A DNA stretch of 12,917 nucleotides from an uncultured Bacteroidota bacterium (GTDB lineage: Bacteria > Bacteroidota > Bacteroidia > Bacteroidales > CAIWKO01): the NCBI GenBank assembly GCA_937934705.1, contig CALGYY010000128.1:1-12917 (forward strand). The letters run 5' to 3'. The position numbers were made by a program, and so were the translations under genes. This document shows, one piece after another, positions 7,576 to 12,917 of this stretch. The first letter of the stretch is position 1; each line of letters begins with the position of its first letter. The notes beneath the pieces are model-generated. The model had not been told where the DNA came from. It made no database searches and saw only the letters and a list, made by a program, of their open reading frames with translations.

Positions 7576-8556
7576 ATGGCCATCAACACAACTTACATGG
7601 GGCTGGAACTGAAGAGCCCGCTGATTGCAGGAAGTTCGGGACTGACCCGCAACCTTGACACTATTAAAGAATTTGAAAAGCACGGGGTCGGCGCTGTCGT
7701 GCTGAAATCTCTTTTTGAGGAACAGATCCGCTTTGAAGCCAGACAAGCGTACGATGAGGCCGCCGGCGACAGCTATCCCGAGGCCATGGATTATATCAAA
7801 TCCTATTCTAAGGATAAGTCACTGGGCGATTACCTGAAACTGATACAGGACGCCAAAAAAGCCGTCAGCATCCCCGTAATTGCCAGTGTGAACTGCACCA
7901 GCAGTACGGAGTGGACCATGTACGCTAAAAAAATGGAAGAAGCAGGAGCTGACGGCATAGAACTCAATATGTTCATTCTTCCCTCCGACCCTTCAAAAGA
8001 AGGCACCGAGAATGAAGAAGCTTACTTCAATGTTTTCCGTGAAGTTAAAAAACAGGTTCAGATCCCTGTCGCCATCAAAATCAGCTACTACTTTTCCGGA
8101 CTGGCCCGCTTTGCCACAAAACTCTCATGGGATGGCCCCGCAGCACTCGTGCTGTTCAATAAATTCTTCGCGCCGGATTTCGACATTGATGAGTTTAAAA
8201 TCATCCCGTCGGCCATCCTCAGTCAGCCGGAAGACCTTTTCCACTCCCTGAGATGGGTGGCCATGCTTTCAGACCGCATTTACTGCGATATCTCAGCATC
8301 CACCGGCGTACACGACGGTAAAGGAATGATCAAGCAACTGCTGGCCGGTGCCAAAGCCGTGCAGGTGACCTCAGCATTCTACAGCAAAGGTCCGGCCCAC
8401 GCAGCAAGCATCCTCAGCGACCTTGAAGCCTGGATGACAAAGCATAAGTTCAACAGTATTGAAGATTTCCGCGGAAAACTGAGCTATAAAAAGAGCGACA
8501 ATCCTGCCGCTCTCGAAAGGGTTCAGTTCATGAAATACTTTGCAGGGATCGAATAA
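7576..8556 (+). CDS. Dihydroorotate dehydrogenase-like flavoprotein without canonical catalytic loop
   Basis: A 326-residue protein resembling class 1 dihydroorotate dehydrogenases, which are FMN-dependent TIM barrels of pyrimidine synthesis. Barrel landmarks are visible: NTTYMGLELKSPLIAGSSG at the N-terminus, VVLKS with Lys44, IPVIASVNC (99-107), GADGIELN (124-131), IPVAIKIS (163-170) and a C-terminal STGVHDGKGMIKQLLAGAKAVQVTSAFY that corresponds to the FMN phosphate site. Where true class 1 enzymes have N-x-SCPN with the catalytic Cys, this protein reads NMFILPSDP (131-139), and the following region has FNKFFAPDFDID. Pyrimidine synthesis is therefore unlikely; such proteins are usually named 'dihydroorotate dehydrogenase-like' and their reaction is not known to me. 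No 4Fe-4S motif is present. It has its own promoter and converges with the thioredoxin genes. Confidence 0.9.
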   Translation: MAINTTYMGLELKSPLIAGSSGLTRNLDTIKEFEKHGVGAVVLKSLFEEQIRFEARQAYDEAAGDSYPEAMDYIKSYSKDKSLGDYLKLIQDAKKAVSIPVIASVNCTSSTEWTMYAKKMEEAGADGIELNMFILPSDPSKEGTENEEAYFNVFREVKKQVQIPVAIKISYYFSGLARFATKLSWDGPAALVLFNKFFAPDFDIDEFKIIPSAILSQPEDLFHSLRWVAMLSDRIYCDISASTGVHDGKGMIKQLLAGAKAVQVTSAFYSKGPAHAASILSDLEAWMTKHKFNSIEDFRGKLSYKKSDNPAALERVQFMKYFAGIE

Positions 8557-8573
8557 GCCTCAGGCTTTCTTTT
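8555..8573 (+). terminator. Possible intrinsic terminator of the DHOD-like gene
   Basis: AAGCC (8555-8559) and GGCTT (8563-8567) form a 5-bp stem with a 3-base loop, followed by the T-rich TCTTTT. The stem begins inside the TAA stop codon. It is short but in the right place between convergent genes. Confidence 0.4.
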
Positions 8574-8582
8574 GACGCCTGA

Positions 8583-8603
8583 ATCAGCTTCCCGCAAGCT
8601 GAT
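8583..8603. terminator. Perfect 8-bp hairpin between convergent genes
   Basis: ATCAGCTT (8583-8590) and AAGCTGAT (8596-8603) pair perfectly around a CCCGC loop, just past the stop of the thioredoxin gene on the minus strand. Neither strand has a proper U-tract directly after it, so it may be a weak or factor-assisted terminator, or an mRNA 3'-end stabilising structure. Confidence 0.45.
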
Positions 8604-8607
8604 CCGC

Positions 8608-8964
8608 TCAGGAACCGGCAAGCAGAACCTCGTCAATCGCCTGCTTGAAAGTCGCCTTGGGCATGGCTCCCATCATCATCTGGGGCTGTCCTTCCATAGG
8701 GACAAACAGTATACTGGGAATACTCCGGATACCAAAAACACCGGCCAGTTCCTGTTCGGCTTCAGTGTCAACCTTGTAAATATTGATTTTCCCGTCGTAC
8801 TCTTTCGACAATTCCTCAAGAACAGGGGCCACCATACGGCAGGGACCGCACCAGTCAGCATAAAAGTCAATAATACAAGGCAGCGTGCCTTCAAACTTCC
8901 ACTCCTGGTTCTTTTCGAAGTTAAAAACCTTGTTCATGAAGGTTTCCTTGGTTAAATGTTCCAT
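8608..8964 (-). CDS. trxA: Cytoplasmic thioredoxin
   Basis: A 118-residue thioredoxin with no signal peptide, acting as a general cytoplasmic disulfide reductant. The active site WCGPC lies at residues 38-42, preceded by the buried Asp of IIDFYADWCGPC, and the cis-proline follows in RSIPS (Pro83). The C-terminal MMMGAMPKATFKQAI corresponds to the G-A segment and last helix of the fold. An additional Cys30, nine residues before the first catalytic Cys, is shared with the lipoprotein thioredoxin encoded just upstream. The two proteins are alike along the whole fold, indicating a tandem duplication. The gene lies 58 bases after the lipoprotein gene on the same strand; I see no convincing promoter between them, so co-transcription is plausible. 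Thioredoxins are often multicopy in this phylum, so the exact trx name is tentative. Confidence 0.93.
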   Translation of the reverse strand: MEHLTKETFMNKVFNFEKNQEWKFEGTLPCIIDFYADWCGPCRMVAPVLEELSKEYDGKINIYKVDTEAEQELAGVFGIRSIPSILFVPMEGQPQMMMGAMPKATFKQAIDEVLLAGS

Positions 8965-9022
8965 GTGTTATATGATTTTATATTGGTTTTCAAAAACTGT
9001 AAACTTTCCGGATCGCGCCTGA

Positions 9023-9553
9023 TCACTTGGAAGCCAGCAGCAGCGTCTTGATCAGGTTCTCGTATTCCGTTTTGGGGTTTGCCCCGACCACCATCTTTGC
9101 CTCACCCTTCATCGGGCAGAACATGACCGCAGGTATCGCATTAATTCCGAAATACACAGACAGTTCCTGGGCAAAATCAGTGTTTACCTTATATACATAG
9201 ATCTGTCCGGCGTACTTTTTCGCAAACTCATCCATATAAGGTGCAATGATCTTGCAGGGACCACACCAGTCGGCATAGAAATCAATCATACAGGGCTTAT
9301 CTCCCTGGTATTTCCAGTTTCCTCCCTTACGAAAATCAAAAACTTTGGTGGCAAACTCATCTTCACTCAGCTTGACCGGCACCGAAACATCCACATTCTG
9401 GCTGGTTTCGGAATTTCCGGACTGCTCAATGGAGTCCTTGACTTCGGGTGATTGGTTCTCAGTCTTAGGTTTTTCACTTTCATCGGTGGATGAACTGCCG
9501 CAGGCGGACAGCAAAACGGCCATCACAACAAGAGGGATCAGGATCTTTTTCAT
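9023..9553 (-). CDS. Lipoprotein thioredoxin (envelope)
   Basis: A 176-residue thioredoxin-fold lipoprotein. Starting at ATG 9553 gives MKKILIPLVV and a lipobox LSAC with the lipidated Cys at residue 18; a longer frame from upstream would bury this signal, so the shorter start is chosen. Residues 19-60 are a low-complexity linker rich in Ser, Glu, Asp and Gln. The thioredoxin domain follows, with WCGPC at 96-100 and the cis-proline in NAIPA (Pro141). The CGPC motif and lipid anchor suggest a membrane-attached thiol oxidoreductase in the periplasm, as for envelope thioredoxins known in Bacteroides. The Ser run and acidic DESE after the Cys resemble the negatively charged lipoprotein export signals described for surface lipoproteins in this phylum, but the match is loose and orientation is unproven. 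It would itself be cargo of a Lol system. It is paralogous to the cytoplasmic thioredoxin downstream. Confidence 0.92.
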   Translation of the reverse strand: MKKILIPLVVMAVLLSACGSSSTDESEKPKTENQSPEVKDSIEQSGNSETSQNVDVSVPVKLSEDEFATKVFDFRKGGNWKYQGDKPCMIDFYADWCGPCKIIAPYMDEFAKKYAGQIYVYKVNTDFAQELSVYFGINAIPAVMFCPMKGEAKMVVGANPKTEYENLIKTLLLASK

Positions 9554-9577
9554 TCGTGTGTTTTTATGATTTCGCTG

Positions 9578-9585
9578 CAAAGATA
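9578..9585 (-). promoter_or_regulatory. -7 element for the lipoprotein thioredoxin gene
   Basis: The minus strand reads TATCTTTG, a perfect TAnnTTTG match, 24 bases upstream of the ATG at 9553. A start near 9572 would give a short leader of about 19 bases. No clear TTG is present at -33. It also argues against translation starting upstream of 9553, since the longer frame would begin inside this box. Confidence 0.55.
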
Positions 9586-9628
9586 CAAAGAAATTTTGAA
9601 TTTAGCGCTTATTTATCACTATTTTTTT

Positions 9629-9636
9629 TAACTTTG
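9629..9636 (+). promoter_or_regulatory. -7 element for the zinc-ribbon/HTH gene
   Basis: TAACTTTG matches TAnnTTTG perfectly, 57 bases before the ATG at 9694. A second, imperfect copy (TAACTTTA) lies at 9669-9676. No well-spaced TTG precedes either one. With the opposite-strand box at 9578-9585 it forms a compact divergent promoter region of about 60 bases. Confidence 0.45.
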
Positions 9637-9693
9637 TTTTCCGGTTTAAGTTTCAGATGAACCGAAATTAACTTTAACAATCTGTTTTTCAGG

Positions 9694-10155
9694 ATGAAAA
9701 CTCAAAACAGTCCGGATTGGGAAGAACTGAAAGCCATGGATGAGGATACCTTTAACCAATATTTTATCGATACGGAGAGTTGTCTGAAGTTCCTGGCTGA
9801 ACGGAAGTGGGAAAACGGTTTTATTTGCCGCAAATGCGGCCATACCAACTATTGTAAGGGAAAAACCCCCTATGCCCGTCGTTGTACCCGCTGCAAGACT
9901 GAGGAATCGGCCACAGCCCATACCATGTTTCACCGCTGCCGCATCCATCTGCCGGAGGCCTTCAGCATACTGAAAACAGTTTGCAGTCAGCCCCGTACCT
10001 CTTCAAGTAAACTTTCAGAGCAGCTGGAGATCCGCCTGATGACCTGCTGGAGATTCAAGAAGAAGGTGATGGAGTGTCTTCAGGGAGGTATCTCCTTTAC
10101 GCTGATCAATCCCGTGCAGATCCACACGCCCGCGAATAAGTCACAGAAAAAGTAA
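9694..10155 (+). CDS. IS1595-like transposase N-terminal zinc-ribbon + HTH protein, no DDE domain
   Basis: A 153-residue protein resembling only the N-terminal part of IS1595/ISXO2-type transposases. The sequence shows ESCLKFLAERKWENGFICRKCG, a zinc ribbon with Cys45, Cys48, Cys64 and Cys67 (two C-x2-C pairs 15 residues apart), the conserved TMFH segment after it (78-81), and a helix-turn-helix-like stretch (~102-128: SSSKLSEQLEIRLMTCWRFKKKV). In full transposases this is followed by about 150-200 residues of DDE catalytic domain; here the frame ends after a short basic tail, and the next 62 bases before the convergent nnr stop cannot contain it. No terminal inverted repeats or target duplication were seen nearby. 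It has its own promoter candidate and an intact frame, so it may be a domesticated DNA-binding protein rather than a fresh remnant. Function is unknown. Confidence 0.8.
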   Translation: MKTQNSPDWEELKAMDEDTFNQYFIDTESCLKFLAERKWENGFICRKCGHTNYCKGKTPYARRCTRCKTEESATAHTMFHRCRIHLPEAFSILKTVCSQPRTSSSKLSEQLEIRLMTCWRFKKKVMECLQGGISFTLINPVQIHTPANKSQKK

Positions 10156-10217
10156 GAAACACAGTATCATCCGCCTGTTTTCTGCATCACGGCTGATTTA
10201 ATTCTTTTCTCCTGTTC

Positions 10218-11723
10218 TCAGTAAAGATAATTCCAGGCTTTCCCGAGGGAGCGGATGATATCGCCGGCAGTCATGCCTTCCGCACTATACCGCTTTTCAG
10301 CGACTTCCCCTGCCAGTCCGTGAATATAAGCGCTTATCAGTGCGGCCTGTCCGGGTGCATAACCGCGGGATAGCAGTCCGAGAATGATGCCCATAAGCAC
10401 ATCTCCGCTTCCTGCAGTGGCCATTCCGGGACACCCGCTGGAGTTAAAGAAAGATCGTCCGTCAGGAGTGGAAATGCAGGTGAAGGCGCCTTTCAGCAGA
10501 ACATAAACTCCGAAGCGCTTACTGGAATCCACTTGTTTCTGCCAGCGTTCAAAGGCGTTTGCGGAACTTCCGGCCATGCGGTCGAATTCTTTCGGGTGCG
10601 GGGTGAGGATGGTATCTGGTGGAAGGAAGGCCAGCCAGGTTTTATTATCACCCAGAATATTCAGGGCATCGGCATCGAGCACAAGGGGAACGCGTGCTTC
10701 CTGGATAAGCAGTTTGAGCATTCCTGCTGTCCGTTCATCTTTTCCGAGGCCGGGTCCGGCACCTATGGCATTATAAGGTTGCAGAGGCGGGAAAGAGGTG
10801 ACGATATCCTCTTCTGCATCCGTTTCGGTCATGGCTTCAGGCAGGGCTGTCAGCAGCGGGTTCATCCCGCAGGCAGGCAGACGACAGCTCAGCAGTCCTG
10901 CTCCCGAACGCAGGCAGGCCTCTGCGGAGAGTATGGCAGCGCCGCATTTCCCCCGGCTTCCGGCGATGAGCAGGGCGTGACCATAATCGCCCTTGTGTGA
11001 AAAACGCATCCGCGGACAAAGCATGAGTTTCACATCCGCGGCCTCTGTGAGGGCCCATGAGCTGAATGTTCCTGCAATGGCGTCCGGATGAATTCCGATG
11101 GGAACCACGGTCCAATCCCCAACATATCCCGCATTCTCAGCAAAAAGAAATGAGAGCTTGGGAAACTGCAGGCTAAGGGTATGGCTGGCCCTGAATACTG
11201 TCGCCCCGCGGGGATTTTCCTCCCCGAAAAGCCCCGATGGAATGTCAATCGCTATCTTGGCAAAGGCCGGGGCGCTGTTCAGTTTATCCGCCAGCAGTGC
11301 TGCCTCTCCTTCAAGTGCTTTGGAAAGCCCTGAACCGAAAAGGGCGTCCACTATGATGGTCTGCGGATCCGTTTCAAAATCTGCAGTTCCTGCTCTCAGT
11401 TCTGAAATCTCAATTTTTGGATTCTTTTGCAGGCGCTGCAGCATGATCTCAAAATCGGCCGATCCCTTTTCTCTGGTCTTCAGGACAAACACCCTGACCT
11501 TTCTCCGCTTTTGTGCCAGCAGGCGTGCGATCACGAGTCCGTCGCCCCCGTTGTTTCCCATTCCGCAGAATACAGCAAAAGGTTTATCCGCCGGCATCCT
11601 GCCCAGCAGCCAGCGGCAGCAGTTCTCCCCTGCCCTTTCCATGAGATCAGCAGAGGCAATGGGTTCATGAGCAATGGTGTATGCGTCGAGCGCCCGGACT
11701 TCCGCAACGGGAAAGATCTTCAT
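10218..11723 (-). CDS. nnr: Bifunctional NAD(P)HX epimerase / ADP-dependent NAD(P)HX dehydratase
   Basis: A 501-residue fused metabolite-repair enzyme. The N-terminal YjeF_N domain (~1-215) epimerises hydrated NADH/NADPH; it shows GMGNNGGDGLVIARLL (54-69), VDALFGSGLS (125-133) and AIDIPSG (158-164). The C-terminal ribokinase-like domain (~230-501) dehydrates the S form using ADP; it shows HKGDYGHALLIAG (243-255), GPGLG (323-327), VLDADALNIL (348-357), LTPHPKEFDR (373-382) and PGMATAGSGDVLMG (432-445), with Asp441 as the expected catalytic base. Length and both motif sets are normal. The ATG at 11723 overlaps the stop of the upstream membrane-protein gene as TGATG, which predicts translational coupling. 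It is the last gene of a three-gene minus-strand unit and ends 62 bases from the convergent zinc-ribbon gene. Confidence 0.97.
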   Translation of the reverse strand: MKIFPVAEVRALDAYTIAHEPIASADLMERAGENCCRWLLGRMPADKPFAVFCGMGNNGGDGLVIARLLAQKRRKVRVFVLKTREKGSADFEIMLQRLQKNPKIEISELRAGTADFETDPQTIIVDALFGSGLSKALEGEAALLADKLNSAPAFAKIAIDIPSGLFGEENPRGATVFRASHTLSLQFPKLSFLFAENAGYVGDWTVVPIGIHPDAIAGTFSSWALTEAADVKLMLCPRMRFSHKGDYGHALLIAGSRGKCGAAILSAEACLRSGAGLLSCRLPACGMNPLLTALPEAMTETDAEEDIVTSFPPLQPYNAIGAGPGLGKDERTAGMLKLLIQEARVPLVLDADALNILGDNKTWLAFLPPDTILTPHPKEFDRMAGSSANAFERWQKQVDSSKRFGVYVLLKGAFTCISTPDGRSFFNSSGCPGMATAGSGDVLMGIILGLLSRGYAPGQAALISAYIHGLAGEVAEKRYSAEGMTAGDIIRSLGKAWNYLY

Positions 11724-12109
11724 CAGTAAGGATTGTATTGATAATCGTATGCTGAATGCTCAGCCTGGCTGACCAGCCAGAAGATAAAAACAAAATAAAG
11801 CACCCAGACCAGTATTCCCACAAGTCCGAGGATCAGTCCGATGAGACCCATGGTCTTTCCTGCCCTAGCCATCCCCAGGGAAGCCGTATTGTATTTTCCG
11901 GGATTCGCCTCTGCTTCTTCCAGAGCCTTGTTTCCCAGGTTCAGGGCCACAATACCCATGATCCATCCGAAGAGGGCCATGGTGGCAAGGGAGATAATAC
12001 CAAAAACGAGGGTGGGAATGGAATTCGGCAGGACAGGTTTACGGGGCGGATAATAATACATACCCGGGGGCGGGTAAGGTCCGTAGGGGTTTTGGGTTCC
12101 TTGTTCCAT
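11723..12109 (-). CDS. Small two-helix membrane protein, 'CCC motif'-like family, copy 2
   Basis: A 128-residue membrane protein. An N-terminal Pro/Tyr/Gly-rich tail (1-26) is followed by LPNSIPTLVFGIISL and a hydrophobic segment (~31-57), a charged loop NKALEEAEANPGKYNTASLGMARAGKTMG (given in parts: NKALEEAEANPG, 60-71; KYNTASLGMARAGKTMG, 72-88), and a second long hydrophobic segment (~89-113). The pattern LPNS..LV.GI.S...G...GIVAL, then a G-x-Y loop and AR.GK.M..IG..LG, is that of small Bacteroidota proteins usually named 'CCC motif membrane protein', also reminiscent of DUF4190 and CD225. Where those have Cys-Cys-Cys, this one has Met-Ala-Leu (44-46). It is paralogous to the protein encoded 18 bases upstream, and its TGA stop overlaps the nnr ATG. 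Function unknown; no enzymatic motif seen. Confidence 0.85.
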   Translation of the reverse strand: MEQGTQNPYGPYPPPGMYYYPPRKPVLPNSIPTLVFGIISLATMALFGWIMGIVALNLGNKALEEAEANPGKYNTASLGMARAGKTMGLIGLILGLVGILVWVLYFVFIFWLVSQAEHSAYDYQYNPY

Positions 12110-12127
12110 TTTCAGAAGTTTTTTTGA

Positions 12128-12481
12128 TTAAAACATTCGTCCGAAAGAAATTGCAAAAATAAAATAGTAGTACAGACCTGTCGCGAACATACCCAGTATA
12201 CCGAGAATGAGTCCTATTTCGGCCATTTTCTTACCGGACCGTGCCATATTGGCCGAGGTATCGGAATAGCGCCCGGGTTCGTTTTCCAGGGCTTCCATGG
12301 CTTTCTTATGATAGCTGTACGCGATCAGTGCCGGGATCCATCCCAGAAAGGCCATATTGGCCAGGGATACGATACCAAGGATCAGTGTGGCCAATGAACC
12401 GGGCAGCATTTCCTTGCGCGGTACGTACTGCCTGTAGTCCGGAATCGGGCTCTGTTCCTGCGGGTTGTTGGGATATTCCAT
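12128..12481 (-). CDS. Small two-helix membrane protein, 'CCC motif'-like family, copy 1
   Basis: A 117-residue paralogue of the next gene downstream. A polar N-terminus with several prolines (1-25) leads to LPGSLATLILGIVSLANMAFLGW and a first hydrophobic region (~28-55), then a charged loop (HKKAMEALENEPGRY, 58-72; SANMARSGKKMAEIG, 76-90) and a second hydrophobic segment (~88-113) ending in aromatic residues. Shared landmarks with its neighbour are LP.S..TL..GI.SL..MA..GW, the E-N/A-x-P-G-[RK]-Y turn and MAR.GK.M..IGLILG. The position of the family's Cys triplet is Met-Ala-Phe. It is the first gene of the unit leading to nnr, with a -7 element about 54 bases upstream. Membrane topology and function cannot be decided from sequence alone. 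Confidence 0.85.
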   Translation of the reverse strand: MEYPNNPQEQSPIPDYRQYVPRKEMLPGSLATLILGIVSLANMAFLGWIPALIAYSYHKKAMEALENEPGRYSDTSANMARSGKKMAEIGLILGILGMFATGLYYYFIFAISFGRMF

Positions 12482-12534
12482 AGGTTCAGGTTTTGGTTTT
12501 TATACAATTGGGGGGTTAGAAGTCATTGGTTTTA

Positions 12535-12542
12535 CAAATATA
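12535..12542 (-). promoter_or_regulatory. -7 element for the membrane-protein/nnr operon
   Basis: The minus strand reads TATATTTG, a perfect TAnnTTTG match, giving a predicted start near 12529 and a leader of about 48 bases before ATG 12481. There is no TTG at the -33 distance; that region (about 12560-12566) falls inside the GTGATGGA octamer repeat. Confidence 0.5.
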
Positions 12543-12552
12543 GGGATAAAAA

Positions 12553-12584
12553 GTGATGGAGTGATGGAGTGATGAAGTGATGAA
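12553..12584. repeat. Octamer direct repeat (GTGATGRA, four copies)
   Basis: Two exact GTGATGGA copies (12553-12560, 12561-12568) are followed by two exact GTGATGAA copies (12569-12576, 12577-12584). The tract forms the gene-proximal edge of the larger repeat region and borders the promoter candidate of the nnr operon. Confidence 0.9.
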
Positions 12585-12645
12585 GCGTCGAAAGTCATAA
12601 GGTCGAAAGTCGAAAAGTCAAAGGTCCAAAAGTCAAAAAGTCCAG
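12585..12645. repeat. Degenerate GAAAGTC heptamer/octamer tract
   Basis: About eight diverged units of 7-8 bases built on GTCGAAA / GTCAAAA / GTCATAAG / GTCCAAAA. It resembles the GAAAGTC part of the 109-bp unit that follows and looks like a diverged partial copy of it, as expected at the edge of a tandem array. Confidence 0.75.
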
Positions 12646-12917
12646 GCGTACTCCGTTACTCCGACACCCCGATACTCCGATACTTTAAGGTGACGGGTGA
12701 CGGGTTGAAAGTCGAAGGTCCGAAAGTCATAAGGTCGAAAGTCGGAAAGTCCGGGCGTACTCCGTTACTCCGACACCCCGATACTCCGATACTTTAAGGT
12801 GACGGGTGACGGGTTGAAAGTCGAAGGTCCGAAAGTCATAAGGTCGAAAGTCGGAAAGTCCGGGCGTACTCCGTTACTCCGACACCCCGATACTCCGATA
12901 CTTTAAGGTGACGGGTG
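12646..12917. repeat. 109-bp tandem repeat with nested short repeats, running off the window
   Basis: Two full copies (12646-12754, 12755-12863) and 54 bases of a third (12864-12917) appear identical by eye. Each unit has three blocks. The first is an 8-base series CGTTACTC, CGACACCC, CGATACTC, CGATACTT. The second is two copies of GGTGACG. The third is a GAAAGTC-type series with spacers such as ATAAGGTC. Because 109 is not a multiple of 3 and the unit contains TAA (in TTTAAGG and CATAAGG), no frame stays open across copies, so it is non-coding. No palindromic CRISPR-like repeat or unique spacers are present. Confidence 0.92.

Noticed and set aside
7092..7746. Minus-strand frames of 165 and 136 codons over lolD and the DHOD-like gene
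   Set aside because: Shadow frames of two well-supported genes; no family features.
10156..10217. Terminator between the convergent zinc-ribbon and nnr genes
   Set aside because: Only a 4-bp stem (ACAG/CTGT) followed by a short T-run could be found; too weak to call.
9640..10217. Complete IS1595-family insertion sequence
   Set aside because: No DDE domain, no terminal inverted repeats and no target-site duplication could be found around the gene.
10533..11729. Plus-strand frames of up to 190 codons inside nnr
   Set aside because: Antisense to the intact bifunctional Nnr protein; compositionally odd and without domains.
12646..12917. CRISPR array
   Set aside because: Whole 109-bp units repeat without variable spacers, and no cas genes are in the window.

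Overview
The window comes from a member of the Bacteroidota, probably an uncultured or environmental lineage. Three things point there. First, the promoter-like sequences in front of genes match the phylum's -7 element TAnnTTTG rather than TATAAT, and genes lack strong Shine-Dalgarno sites. Second, the protein families are typical of the phylum: a very long glycine-rich/Ig-like surface protein of the type-IX-secretion kind, a ClpB of 863 residues, a LolD-type ATPase, a dihydroorotate-dehydrogenase-like protein, a lipoprotein thioredoxin and relatives of the small 'CCC motif' membrane proteins. Third, coding density is high with short intergenic gaps. No rRNA, tRNA, CRISPR array or intact mobile element was seen.

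Layout. Positions 1-2472 (minus) hold the first 824 codons of a giant secreted protein whose 3' end lies outside the window. Positions 2541-3992 (minus) encode a polytopic membrane protein resembling GT-C glycosyltransferases. Divergent from it, clpB (4124-6715, plus) is followed by a lolD-like ABC ATPase gene (6829-7485) and a dihydroorotate-dehydrogenase-like gene (7576-8556). Converging on these are two related thioredoxin genes on minus: a cytoplasmic one (8608-8964) and a lipoprotein one (9023-9553). Divergent from the thioredoxins is a small gene (9694-10155, plus) encoding only the zinc-ribbon and helix-turn-helix part of an IS1595-like transposase. Positions 10218-12481 (minus) form an apparent operon of two paralogous two-helix membrane proteins and the bifunctional NAD(P)HX repair enzyme nnr. 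The second membrane-protein gene overlaps nnr in a TGATG stop/start.

The last ~365 bases (12553-12917) have no gene. They hold a nested repeat array: GTGATGRA octamers, then a degenerate GAAAGTC tract, then an exact 109-bp tandem unit (two full copies plus one partial) that is itself built from 7- and 8-base repeats. It runs off the window edge and starts just upstream of the nnr-operon promoter candidate.

The genes are mainly housekeeping and envelope functions: protein disaggregation (ClpB), lipoprotein export (LolD), thiol redox in cytoplasm and envelope, repair of damaged NAD(P)H, and surface display. The least explained elements are the repeat array, the DDE-less transposase-derived protein, the DHOD-like protein without the usual catalytic loop, and the membrane-protein pair coupled to nnr. 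No clear defence, secondary-metabolite or other dedicated novel system is visible.
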